Below, one piece after another: positions 1 to 8,345 of a stretch of 21,051 nucleotides of DNA (position 1 is the stretch's first letter; each line of letters begins with the position of its first letter). The translations under genes and the position numbers were made by a program. The DNA is taken from positions 1-21,051 of the forward strand of contig CALAXO010000079.1 in NCBI GenBank assembly GCA_937894955.1, in the 5' to 3' direction. Under the pieces are notes generated by a model, which did not search any database, was not told the DNA's origin, and saw only the letters and a list, made by a program, of their open reading frames with translations. The stretch comes from an uncultured Clostridia bacterium (GTDB taxonomy: Bacteria > Bacillota > Clostridia > Christensenellales > CAG-138).

Positions 1-574
1 CGGCAGGAGAAAATGCAGCGGAAAGTCCGGAATCGATTCTTCCCGCAGGAGAAATGCCGACGCTCACGCGAGGGCCTTTTTCGGTAAACAACGAAATTCC
101 GCTTGCCGTTCCGAGTGATACGCCGACAGAAGCATTCGAAAGCTCCCGAAGCCGAATTTGAGCGCAATCGGTTATTTGCGCCGCAAGCAGATTGATTTTC
201 ACGGCATCAATAAAAAGAATGTCCGCTCCGCTCTCGTTTCGCTGCACCTCTGCGAGTTCGGAAGGATCATGTTTCTCCGAATAAGCTCCCATGACGTCCA
301 ATACAGCCGCATTCAACAGCTCCGCTGCAAGCTGAGCTGCTTTTTCCTCTGCGAGAGCGCGCAGCGGCACAGAAAACGCCGAGTCAATCAGGATTGTGAA
401 CGCAATAAGCAGCGCGGCCGCAGCACAGATTATACCCCGCAGGCCAAAATGCAGATTCGGTTTTTGTATCCTGCGGATATTGGCTGATTTTGTGCCGTGT
501 GCTCTCCGAAAGCGGCATTTTCCGTTTCTTTTCCTTACAACGGCATTGCTTTCGCCCCCCGTGCGGTCCGACAT
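1..574 (-). CDS. yunB: Sporulation protein YunB, N-terminal 191 residues (runs off window)
   Basis: The frame opens at ATG 574-572, with AGGAGAG about 7 bases upstream, and stays open to the window edge, so the C-terminus is missing. The protein has a basic N-terminus of about 42 residues, one membrane helix at about 43-64, then the segment LRALAEEKAAQLAAELLNAA. That alanine/glutamate helix just after a membrane anchor, followed later by a VSLGTASGISLFTEKGP region, is the pattern I know from YunB of Bacillus and Clostridia. YunB is made in the mother cell during sporulation; its biochemical role is unknown. Bacillus YunB is about 250 residues, so roughly 60 should lie outside the window. It is divergent from the class A penicillin-binding protein. 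I found no convincing sigma-E promoter. The family call is from recalled similarity; the frame itself is secure. Confidence 0.78.
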   Translation of the reverse strand, partial: MSDRTGGESNAVVRKRNGKCRFRRAHGTKSANIRRIQKPNLHFGLRGIICAAAALLIAFTILIDSAFSVPLRALAEEKAAQLAAELLNAAVLDVMGAYSEKHDPSELAEVQRNESGADILFIDAVKINLLAAQITDCAQIRLRELSNASVGVSLGTASGISLFTEKGPRVSVGISPAGRIDSGLSAAFSPA

Positions 575-651
575 TGCGTTCTCTCCTTTTTTGTTGTTTT
601 CTTTTTAAAATATTCCGCACGCGACACGAGTGTTACCCGCCGTGCAGGGAC

Positions 652-682
652 AAATGCGGATAATTGCGGATATTTGCGGCAA
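652..682. repeat. Three helically phased TGCGGA-type direct repeats
   Basis: TGCGGA occurs at 655-660 and 665-670 and as TGCGGC at 675-680, each within a WTTGCGGATA-like unit at exact 10-bp spacing. The array sits about 25 bp upstream of the -35 box of the class A PBP promoter, in the 194-bp yunB/PBP intergenic region. The 10-bp step would put all copies on one face of the helix, as for an activator or repressor site. That function is inferred only. Confidence 0.45.
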
Positions 683-706
683 AACTGTAAACATTTGATG
701 TTCGGT

Positions 707-735
707 TTGCCAAGCGGTGCACACTGTGGTATAAT
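707..735 (+). promoter_or_regulatory. Sigma-A promoter of the class A PBP gene
   Basis: TTGCCA (707-712), 17 bp spacer, TATAAT (730-735), with an extended TGG before the -10. The expected transcription start is near 742. This lies downstream of the ATG at 736, which excludes that ATG as the start codon and supports ATG 769. Confidence 0.8.
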
Positions 736-2397
736 TTGAATGGGAAAATATGCGAAAGGTATTTTGAGATGGATAATTTCAAAAATGAACATAACAGCGC
801 CGCAGACGGCGACACTCTCGTTTTTAAGAGTCCCGCTGCGGCAAATGCGGACGAAGAGCCCGCCGGCGGCGGGAATTCGGGTTTTTTTAAAAAAGCCTTT
901 GCTTCCGTGCGCAGTTTTTTTGCCAAACCGTTTTCAGACAAAAAAGGAGCAAACGAATCAATGCATTCAAAACCGAATAACAAAAATCATTCCCGTGCAA
1001 AACGCACTTCAACCGAGGCGGATGCACCGCAGGGAGCTTTTGTGCCGCGCAAACGACCGCGCTCAACCTTGCTTGCAATCGTGTTCACGGTCATAAAACT
1101 TGTCGTTGTTGCAGGAATACTTTGCGGTTTTATCGGGCTTGGCCTTGTGCTCGGCATTGCAAAAGCATATATCGACACCACGCCGACGCTTGATATTTCC
1201 GCGCTCACGGAAAGCGACCGCACAAGCTACATTTATGACGGCAACGGAAATATGATAACGACCTTTGCCAGCATGGAATACCGTGATTGGGCAAATATCG
1301 ACGAGATCCCCGACAATCTTAAAAATGCGCTTATTGCGGTTGAAGATGTTCGCTTTTATAAACACAGCGGCCTTGATTTCAAGCGGCTTTTTTCGGCCGT
1401 TATCAACACGCTGCGCAACACCAACACCCACGGCGGCTCAACGATCACCCAGCAGCTTATCAAAAACAAAGTACTTTCCAACGTTCAGAGTTATAAGCGC
1501 AAAATTCAGGAAGCATACCTTGCATATGAGCTTGAAAGCACCGTTTCAAAAGACAAAATACTTGAAGCCTATATGAACGATGTTTACCTCGGCGACTCCA
1601 ACTACGGCTTTAAAACAGCCGCAAAGGACTATTTCGGCAAGGAACTCGATGAATTGACCATTCGCGAATGCGCAATGCTTGCGGGCATGGTTCAAAAGCC
1701 TAACGTTACCAACCCCCGTGCAAACACCTATAAACGGTTTTACAGCAGCGGGCGCAACAAAATGGATATAACCAACGACAGGACGAACGTTGTTCTTAAA
1801 GCAATGTATGACGAGGGCTTCATCACGCGCGCTGAATATGACGCCGCACTTGTTGAACATGTCCACATCCTTGAAGTGAGTGCTCAAAAGCAGCTCTATG
1901 ACATGGCATATTTTGTTGAATACGGTGTTTACGATGTCGTGACGCACATGCTTGAGGCGCGCGACCTTGCGGACACGCCTGCAAACCGTGCCGAAATCGA
2001 AAAGGAGCTGCGCACCGGCGGATACCACATTTATCTGACGGTTAAGCCGGACATTCAGAATACCGTTCAGCAAACCATTACCGAATGGCAGAATTATCCC
2101 CATCTGCGCAATTCGGCCGCATCTGAAATTACAGATCCCAATTCCGGTATCACAAGCGCACAGCCGCAGGCGGCATCGGTCATCATCGATCAGCACACGG
2201 GCTATATCGTTGCCATGGTCGGCGGACGCGAAGAGCCGATTCAGAAACGGCAGCTCAACCGCGCTTACCAAAGCAGCATGCCCGTCGGTTCATCCATCAA
2301 GCCGCTTGCGGTTTACGGCCCCGCACTCGACATGGGTGCAACGCCGGCAACATGCATCCTGAATTCCGAACTTGCAATCGACGGCTACGGCGGTGAA

Positions 2398-2406
2398 ACC
2401 CGAAAA
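2398..2406 (+). other. Frameshift point 1 in the class A PBP
   Basis: The first frame reads GGT GAA ACC CGA and reaches a stop at 2431-2433. Adding one C to the CCC run at 2399-2401 gives ETPKIGSRRWEGLTSIRRG, running straight into the SxN motif. It also restores the Pro-Lys that PBP1A proteins carry before this motif. A slip by the ribosome on AAAA at 2403-2406 would give ETRKIG and lose that proline, so a missing base is the simpler reading. Confidence 0.8.
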
Positions 2407-3002
2407 TCGGTTCGCGCCGTTGGGAAGGACTGACTTCAATTCGCCGCGGCGTCACTTCCTCACTTAACATTGTTGCCGCAAGGGTTCTGTTCGACATTGT
2501 GACCCCTGAACTCAGCGCAAAGTACCTTGAGCGGCTCGGTGTCGATCCTTCGCGAATCAACGTTGACGGCCCGGGCCTTGCACTCGGCACCAGCGGAATC
2601 ACTCCGCTTGAAATGGCGGCAGCATATGCCTGCATTGCCAACGGCGGCATGTATATGGAACCCATCTCCTTCACGACCGTTGTTGCCGAGGACGGCAGCA
2701 TCGTTATCGATGCGCGCGACTATCAGAAGACGCGGCGCGTTTTTGAAGAGACCAGCGCATTTATGCTCACTGACATGATGAAGGATGTTGTTTCTTCCGG
2801 CACGGGTACAAACGCAATCATACCCGGTATCACCGTTGCGGGCAAAACCGGCACAAATGATGATTACACGAGCGTCTATTTCGCCGGATTTACCGGTTAC
2901 TATACCGCTTCCCTCTGGATCGGTCATGATAAGTATTCCGAAAAGCTTGCATCCGGCTCGACCGGCGGCAACAGTGCCGCTCCGCTTTGGCAAGCTTTCA
3001 TG

Positions 3003-3013
3003 AGCAGGTTCAC
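3003..3013 (+). other. Frameshift point 2 in the class A PBP
   Basis: The second frame reads FMSRFTTVSR and stops at 3060-3062. The +2 frame reads VHNGFSDRPLLDVSPSDIG, the expected continuation. Adding one G to the GG at 3007-3008 joins them as FMSRVHNGFSDRP. No slippery heptamer is present here, which speaks against programmed frameshifting. Confidence 0.8.
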
Positions 3014-3792
3014 AACGGTTTCTCGGATCGTCCACTCCTTGATGTTTCCCCGTCCGACATAGGATTAACCCAAGCCACGATCTGCCCGGTTTCGGGCAAG
3101 CTTGCCACCGAAGAATGTCTGCACGACACGAACAACCCTCCGCTTACCGACTGGTGCGCGGTTGAAAAAATGCCCACTGAATACTGCGATATGCACTGCA
3201 CTGTTGTGTACTGCAAGGATTCCGAAATGCCGGCAGGACAGTATTGCCCCGCCGAATCACGCTACGCAAAATGCATTGTGCTGATTCCTTCAACATCGCT
3301 TTATGCAAGGCTGAGCGACGATAAGCTCTATCAATACATGCCCAATGCGGTGCGCACGGATCTTACCGCGGAAGAATTCATAAGCAATGCGGAACATCTT
3401 GAATGCTGCACGGTGCACACCGCAGGCGGCGGGACGAATATTCCCATCGATGAGCTTATTGCGCGTTCGAACGAGCTTATTGCGACTGTGCGCCGGTATC
3501 TTGACACCGTTCAAACACTGACCGATACGGCACGCCACATTCTTGAAGGCGGAATCACGCAGCTGCAAAATGCAATTGCACAATCCGATGCTGCGCTCAT
3601 CAGTCAGTATATGAGCGAGCTGAAGCGGAATTACGATGTGCTGAGCGCACTTTATCCGCCCCCGAATCGGCCCGCCGAGCCCACGGATGAACCGACATTT
3701 CCTAACGGATAAATCGGAGCGTGTGCTGCTTTGAAAGCTCTCTTCGAACGGCATTCTTAACAAAAGCAGAGCTGACAGCATATTTATTTAGT

Positions 3793-3857
3793 AATCGCCG
3801 GACATGCCGAACGTGCATATGCAGATATTATGTCTTAGGACGCTGTGTCGGGCGATT
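3793..3857. repeat. Long inverted repeat upstream of the cysteine desulfurase
   Basis: AATCGCC-G-GACA (3793-3804) pairs with TGTC-G-GGCGATT (3846-3857): 11 pairs with one G/G mismatch around a 41-base loop. Inside the loop lies a perfect 10-bp palindrome, TGCATATGCA (3814-3823). GACAT (3801-3805) can instead pair with ATGTC (3830-3834), so two exclusive folds are possible. It ends about 30 bases before the start codon of the desulfurase. Function is not known. The rest of the 3713-3886 gap holds an imperfect dyad (3724-3780) that might be a weak terminator for the PBP gene. Confidence 0.5.
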
Positions 3858-3886
3858 GCTCAATAAACAACAGGTTGGTAATTTAT

Positions 3887-5023
3887 ATGATTTATTTTGA
3901 TAACAGTGCAACAACGCCGGTTTGCCCCGAGGCTGCAGGCACGGCTCTTCGGTACATGACCGAGCAGTTTTTCAACCCGGCAGCTGCATACTCCCCCGCT
4001 GTTTCTGTCGAGCGGGATGTCAACGCTGCAAGAGCAAGGCTTGCATCCTACCTTAATGCGGAACAATCCGAGCTTATTTTCACAAGCGGCGGAACGGAAA
4101 GCAACAATATTGCCCTCTCCGGTACGCTTGCAATGCGCCGCGGCAAATGCCGCATCATAACATCCGCAGTTGAGCATCCCTCTGTTTTTGAGCCTTTTGC
4201 CGCGCTCAAAGCGCAGGGATACGATGTTGTTGTCATCGGCGTTGACAAAACCGGGTGTGTGCGCATGGATGAACTCTCCGCTGCACTTACGGAATCAACG
4301 GGCTATGTGAGCATCATGCACGTCAACAACGAAGTCGGCGCCGTGAATGATATCAACAGCATATATCACCTTGTGCATGATAAAAGCCCCTCGGCAATTT
4401 TTCATTGCGACGGCGTGCAGGCATACATCAAAATGCCCGCCGTGCAATGCGACATGTATTCCTTCAGCGGACACAAGCTTAACGCACCCAAGGGCATAGG
4501 CGGGCTTTATGTGCGCCGCGGAACGCGCTTCAAAGGCGGACAAACGGGCGGAGGGCAGGAAAACAATCTTCGCTCCGGAACCACGAACGTGCCTTCAATC
4601 ATGGCTCTTGACGTGTCCGCAAAACTTTGGACGGACAACCGCACCGAAAGGCTTGAAAACATGGCTCGCGTCAAACACCGCCTTTACAACAACTTGTCCC
4701 GAATCAGGGATATAAAGCTGAACGGACCCGAAATCAGCGACAGTGTTCCGTATATTTTGAACATCAGCTTTCTCGGCGTGCGCGGTGAGGTTCTGCTGCA
4801 TTCATTAATGGACAAAGGTCTGCTTGTTTCAACCGGCTCCGCCTGTGCGGCAAGGAGCCGCGGCAAGAACCGCATTTTAACCGCAATGGGAATCACCGGC
4901 GACAGACAGGACGGCGCAATACGTTTCAGCTTCGGCACCGGCAACACCGAGGCGGAAGCCGATGCGGCCGCTCAGATGATCGAGGACAGCCTCTCCCTGC
5001 TTCGACGGTTCCGCAGGAGATAA
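3887..5023 (+). CDS. Cysteine desulfurase (NifS/IscS-like, class V aminotransferase fold)
   Basis: This is a PLP enzyme that takes sulfur from cysteine as an enzyme persulfide and passes it to acceptors. The 378-residue protein opens MIYFDNSATTP, the standard start of the family, so ATG 3887 is preferred to the in-frame ATG at 3845. Its ribosome site (CAGGTTGG) is weak. Visible motifs are TSGGTESNN (PLP phosphate region), HVNNEVG, SGHKLNAPKGIG with the PLP Lys197, and STGSACAARS with the catalytic Cys320. Length is normal. The next gene, 65 bp downstream, is thiI. In Bacillus a dedicated desulfurase (NifZ) beside thiI feeds sulfur for tRNA 4-thiouridine, and this pair very likely does the same, although general Fe-S supply cannot be excluded. 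Confidence 0.92.
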   Translation: MIYFDNSATTPVCPEAAGTALRYMTEQFFNPAAAYSPAVSVERDVNAARARLASYLNAEQSELIFTSGGTESNNIALSGTLAMRRGKCRIITSAVEHPSVFEPFAALKAQGYDVVVIGVDKTGCVRMDELSAALTESTGYVSIMHVNNEVGAVNDINSIYHLVHDKSPSAIFHCDGVQAYIKMPAVQCDMYSFSGHKLNAPKGIGGLYVRRGTRFKGGQTGGGQENNLRSGTTNVPSIMALDVSAKLWTDNRTERLENMARVKHRLYNNLSRIRDIKLNGPEISDSVPYILNISFLGVRGEVLLHSLMDKGLLVSTGSACAARSRGKNRILTAMGITGDRQDGAIRFSFGTGNTEAEADAAAQMIEDSLSLLRRFRRR

Positions 5024-5088
5024 AGCATACTCGAAAGTTTAACAAAAAAACGTTCCACTCGGAAGATAAACACGAAAGGTACTATAAA

Positions 5089-6255
5089 ATGGAAAGAGTC
5101 ATTCTTGTTCGCTACACCGAAATTCATCTTAAGGGGCTGAATCGTCCCTATTTTGAGCAGAAGCTCGTTGACAATATGCGTTCCGCCCTTCGCGGCATTC
5201 CCTCAAGGATCGACCGCGAACACGGCAGGATATATGTTATGGATATTCCGGATGTACAGTTTGATGAAGCAATTTCAAGGCTTACACGCGTGTTCGGCAT
5301 TCACTCCGTCAGTCCCGCGCTTGCTGTGGATAAGGATTGGCAGAGTGTTTGCAGCACGGCATATATGCTGATGGACAAAGAGATTGTAAAAAATCCGAAT
5401 TTCAGCTTCAAGGTTTTTGCCCGCCGTTCGGATAAGCACTATTTCATGAATTCGGACGGAATCAACCGCGAACTCGGACACCTGATTCTCGAACGCTATC
5501 CATCCGTGCGTGTTGACATTCACAAACCCGAGGTTTCTCTTTCCGTTGAAATACGTGACAGAGCATACCTGTATTGCGAGGAGATCCCCTGCGCGAACGG
5601 AATGCCTGTCGGCACCGCAGGACGTGCAACGCTGCTTATTTCCGGCGGCATCGACAGCCCGGTTGCAGGCTATATGATGGCAAAACGCGGGCTTATACTG
5701 AGTGCGGTTCATTTTTACAGCTATCCCTACACAAGCGAGCGCGCCCGCGACAAAGTTGTTGACCTGACCCGCCTGCTTTCACGCTATGCAGGACCGATTC
5801 GGCTGCACCTTGTTCCTTTTACGGATATTCAAATGACAATCTACGAACAATGTCCGAGTAAAGAAACCACCGTCATCATGCGCCGCCTTATGATGAAAAT
5901 TGCACAGCGCATCGCCGAAAAGGAAGGCGCACGTGCACTCATCACGGGCGAAGCTCTCGGACAGGTTGCAAGTCAAACGCTCGAAAGCCTTTGCGTCACC
6001 AACGATGCCGTGACAATGCCGGTTTTTCGTCCTCTCATCGGTTTTGATAAGGATGATATTATGGATCTGTCGAAGAAAATCGGAACATACGAAACGAGCA
6101 TCCTTCCCTATGAGGATTGCTGCACCGTGTTTGTTCCAAAGCACCCCGTGACAAAACCCGTGCTTGCGGATTTGCGCGCAAGCGAGGCAAAGGTTGATTT
6201 CTCCGAAATGATTGAGCGTGCGATTTCGGACAGCGAGCTTTTGATTATTAAGTAA
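5089..6255 (+). CDS. thiI: tRNA uracil 4-sulfurtransferase ThiI (no rhodanese domain)
   Basis: ThiI adenylates uridine 8 of tRNA and replaces its oxygen with sulfur, giving 4-thiouridine. The 388-residue protein starts at ATG 5089 with CGAAAGG 10 bases upstream. It has an N-terminal ferredoxin-like plus THUMP region (about 1-165) and a PP-loop ATPase motif, LLISGGIDSPVAGYMM, near residue 183. The later EDCCTVFVPKHPVTKP segment holds the cysteine matching the conserved Cys344 of the E. coli enzyme. The C-terminal rhodanese domain of the E. coli type is absent, as in Bacillus, where sulfur comes directly from the partner desulfurase. That partner is the gene just upstream, so the two are probably one transcript. 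Confidence 0.95.
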   Translation: MERVILVRYTEIHLKGLNRPYFEQKLVDNMRSALRGIPSRIDREHGRIYVMDIPDVQFDEAISRLTRVFGIHSVSPALAVDKDWQSVCSTAYMLMDKEIVKNPNFSFKVFARRSDKHYFMNSDGINRELGHLILERYPSVRVDIHKPEVSLSVEIRDRAYLYCEEIPCANGMPVGTAGRATLLISGGIDSPVAGYMMAKRGLILSAVHFYSYPYTSERARDKVVDLTRLLSRYAGPIRLHLVPFTDIQMTIYEQCPSKETTVIMRRLMMKIAQRIAEKEGARALITGEALGQVASQTLESLCVTNDAVTMPVFRPLIGFDKDDIMDLSKKIGTYETSILPYEDCCTVFVPKHPVTKPVLADLRASEAKVDFSEMIERAISDSELLIIK

Positions 6256-6326
6256 ACCGCGCATTAAAGGGCAGGCTTATTCAGTCGTTAAGCCGCATCA
6301 CGCATTTGTTCGGTGAGGCATTCTAT

Positions 6327-7301
6327 ATGAATTTCAGCAAAAAAACACCATACACTCTCCGCCGCATCCCGCGCATTGCGGCGGGATTCTTTGCAATGCT
6401 GACGGCAGCCGCTGCGGTTTTGCCTTGTTCCGCCTGCTCAACACATGCTCAACCGCAGCAAATCCGGTTCGACACGCAAGCGACACAGCCGCATATGCAC
6501 ACCGTAAGGGAGCGGTCGGGTCCATATTTCACGCCTTCCGCTGCCTCCGGTGCATCATCCGCTGCCGACGGGAACGTTTTCTCCGCCGCATCGCCTCAGC
6601 CGACGGCCGACGTTCCCGAAAATCAGTCTTCAGAAAACAAAAAGCCGTATGTCGGGTTTGAGGAGCATGTGCTGACCTCGGGCTGCTATGTTGTGTGCCC
6701 TGTTTTCGTTTGCAGAAACTCCACCCTTGTAAACGCTGCCGTGAAAACAGCTTTCGTGGAATATGCGCGTGAGCAGCCTGCTGACAGGTACATAACTTAC
6801 GATGTTATGTATAATGACAACGACCTGCTTTCAATCAAAATGTGCGTTTATATTCCGTTCGAACAGCTCAATACGGATTATGCCGTTTCGAACGTGAATG
6901 GATATGCCGTTTTTGAAACAAGACCGATAAACATCGATATCTTAACGGGGCGGATTCTTTCTGTTGCCGATTGTTTCGGTATTGCGTTCAGCGATGATTT
7001 TGCGGCAGATTTCGGTAAAAAAGCATACGAAACCGCAGTTTTCAATTTTGGTGACATTGTCATTTGTCTGCCCGAACCGATTTATTCGGATCGCATGTTC
7101 ATGTTCTATGACCGCGGAATTTTGCTCTGTTATCGTAAATATGAGCTTATCGCTAATCCGGCAATCGAACCCACGATTCACATCCCGTCAGAATGGTTCA
7201 TCGAGCAGGGTGCAAAGTCCGATTCGCCCATCGGAAGACTTTTGCACGATGAAACAGGCCGGCAGCCCTTGCCGAGTGACGGCTATGAATTTGATGATTA
7301 A
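6327..7301 (+). CDS. Secreted or lipoprotein-like protein with a DUF3298/RsiV-like C-terminal domain
   Basis: ATG 6327 has GGTGAGG 8 bases upstream and is preferred to the in-frame TTG at 6306. The 324-residue product begins with a basic stretch, a hydrophobic core and CSACSTHA. This is a signal peptide and possibly a lipoprotein site, although the lipobox is atypical (Cys at -3). Residues of about 40-110 are Ala/Ser/Pro-rich and look like a disordered linker. The C-terminal half has alternating strands ending in MFMFYDRGILLCYRKYELI and then TIHIPSEWF. This resembles the DUF3298 domain of RsiV-type proteins (final FxxxGIxLxxxxYEI...IP pattern). It lies 71 bp after thiI and converges with the ATPase gene. 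The domain assignment is tentative; function is unknown. Confidence 0.7.
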   Translation: MNFSKKTPYTLRRIPRIAAGFFAMLTAAAAVLPCSACSTHAQPQQIRFDTQATQPHMHTVRERSGPYFTPSAASGASSAADGNVFSAASPQPTADVPENQSSENKKPYVGFEEHVLTSGCYVVCPVFVCRNSTLVNAAVKTAFVEYAREQPADRYITYDVMYNDNDLLSIKMCVYIPFEQLNTDYAVSNVNGYAVFETRPINIDILTGRILSVADCFGIAFSDDFAADFGKKAYETAVFNFGDIVICLPEPIYSDRMFMFYDRGILLCYRKYELIANPAIEPTIHIPSEWFIEQGAKSDSPIGRLLHDETGRQPLPSDGYEFDD

Positions 7302-7329
7302 TGTCAGAAACGCTCCGAATGCTCCATCT

Positions 7330-7355
7330 TCGGCAGACTTGAATTTGCCGATTTT
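7330..7355 (+). terminator. Weak possible terminator after the DUF3298-like gene
   Basis: TCGGCA (7330-7335) and TGCCGA (7346-7351) form a 6-bp stem with a 10-base loop, followed by TTTT. It lies in the 75-bp gap between convergent genes. The stem is short, so the call is weak. Confidence 0.3.
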
Positions 7356-7376
7356 CCACATGACCCCCTCAGAGAA

Positions 7377-8234
7377 TTATTTAAACTCGGCATCATGCTT
7401 TCTGAAAAACTGATATTGACAGCGAACACTCGGAATATCCTGCCATGCGCAAACTCCCACCGGGCATGAATCAAAATCATAAATTTTTGCGTTTCGGGCG
7501 GAAAGCATAATTGCGGAATGAGTCGCAATTATAAACTGACAACCGAAATACCTTGCGCTGTCTTCAATAAGCTGAAGCAGCTCAATCTGTTTTTCCGGAG
7601 AAAGGCTGTTTTCGGGTTCATCGAGCAGATACAGCGCATTCTCCTCAATTTTGTTTCGAAAATACATGAACGCGCTTTCCCCGTTTGATCGTTCGTGCAA
7701 ACCCGGCGGCAAGCTCCTTCGAATGAACTCCGAAGCAGTCTTGCTTCGCGCCGCGTTAAGCCGCTTAAGAGCTTCATAATCCTCAAGCGAGCGAACGTTT
7801 GTTTTTTGTCGTTTTAGCGACAGATATTCATCAAACAGTTCGTCGCGCCGCCTGTCAACCCCGCTGTTCAGGCTGCGGAGATCAAGCATAAAGTCAAACA
7901 CATCATCGCTCGTGATAATTCTGCTGTGCGGAGTAATTTCAAGTTCACATACAAAACTGCAATCCTCAAGGTAACGCTCAAAAAAACAGCTGCGCTTATA
8001 CAGCGATGCCCTTGTCAGTTTCAGTTTTTCTGCAATGACATTGAGTGCAGTGGTTTTTCCTGTGCCGTTGCCGCCGCAAAGCAGCGTTATGTCTTCAAAA
8101 TCAAGCTGCGTCAGTCCTTTTCGGGAAAGAACGCCGAACGGATAGATTGAATCATAACACGTCATTTTCAACCCGAATCGAAAATTCGTCTCGGTTTCGG
8201 CGTCCGGAAATTCAAATCTTGATATATACAGCAT
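7377..8234 (-). CDS. AAA/ABC-type ATPase, AAA_21-like predicted ATPase
   Basis: The 285-residue protein starts at ATG 8234-8232 with GGAGG 8 bases upstream. It shows a Walker A motif, GGNGTGKTT (54-62), a signature-like SNGES (183-187), a Walker B motif ALYLLDEPE with the Asp205-Glu206 pair, and an H-loop IATHSAIML near 232. This is the compact SMC/ABC-like fold of predicted ATPases (COG3910/AAA_21) rather than a transporter subunit. There is only about 120 residues of helical insert between the nucleotide motifs. No nuclease, TOPRIM or toxin gene is adjacent, so I do not call a defence role. It is on the same strand as the glycosidase genes, 111 bp downstream, across a hairpin. The biological role is unknown. 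Confidence 0.85.
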   Translation of the reverse strand: MLYISRFEFPDAETETNFRFGLKMTCYDSIYPFGVLSRKGLTQLDFEDITLLCGGNGTGKTTALNVIAEKLKLTRASLYKRSCFFERYLEDCSFVCELEITPHSRIITSDDVFDFMLDLRSLNSGVDRRRDELFDEYLSLKRQKTNVRSLEDYEALKRLNAARSKTASEFIRRSLPPGLHERSNGESAFMYFRNKIEENALYLLDEPENSLSPEKQIELLQLIEDSARYFGCQFIIATHSAIMLSARNAKIYDFDSCPVGVCAWQDIPSVRCQYQFFRKHDAEFK

Positions 8235-8274
8235 CGGTCGGCCTCCGTGTTTTAATAAGCATATAATTGTTCAA

Positions 8275-8302
8275 ATGCCGCGCCGAAACACCGGTGCGGC
8301 AT
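8275..8302 (-). terminator. Hairpin between the glycosidase operon and the ATPase gene
   Basis: ATGCCGCGCCG (8275-8285) pairs with CGGTGCGGCAT (8292-8302): 11 pairs with one wobble and a 6-base loop. On the minus strand it is followed only by TTGAACAATT, so it is a strong hairpin but a poor intrinsic terminator. It may also be a transcript-stabilising end. Confidence 0.4.
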
Positions 8303-8345
8303 CATGCATTATTCAGAATCTGCTGAGTTTTTTCTGCGTACAGCT

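Larger units (their letters stand above)
769..3712 (+). pseudogene. Class A penicillin-binding protein (PBP1A type), frame broken twice
   Basis: This is a bifunctional glycosyltransferase/transpeptidase that polymerises and cross-links peptidoglycan outside the membrane. It starts at ATG 769, preceded by GAAAGG at 754-759. A hydrophilic cytoplasmic tail of about 95 residues leads to a membrane helix at about 102-132. The GT51 domain shows EDVRFYKHSG (Glu near residue 193), GGSTITQQLIKN and EAYLAYELE. The transpeptidase motifs are GSSIKP (SxxK, nt 2287-2298), SSLN (SxN, nt 2452-2463) and GKTGTND (nt 2841-2861). A Cys-rich tail beginning ATICPVSGK follows, as in other PBP1A proteins of Clostridia. 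The motifs lie in three frames: 769-2433, about 2400-3062 and about 3008-3712. A single added base at each of two short homopolymers restores one protein of about 981 residues. As written, the first segment stops between SxxK and SxN, so no transpeptidase would form. It is either a true pseudogene or has two sequence errors; I favour errors because all motifs are intact. Confidence 0.88.

Noticed and set aside
736..768. Upstream in-frame ATG as start of the class A PBP
   Set aside because: It lies directly after the -10 box and before the predicted transcription start; ATG 769 has a proper ribosome site.
1546..2271. 241-codon minus-strand frame inside the class A PBP
   Set aside because: It is antisense to a region with clear GT51 and linker sequence; no start signals or recognisable domains.
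2398..2410. Programmed -1 frameshifting in the class A PBP
   Set aside because: AAAA at 2403-2406 is a poor slip site, slipping there loses a conserved proline, and the second break has no slippery sequence.
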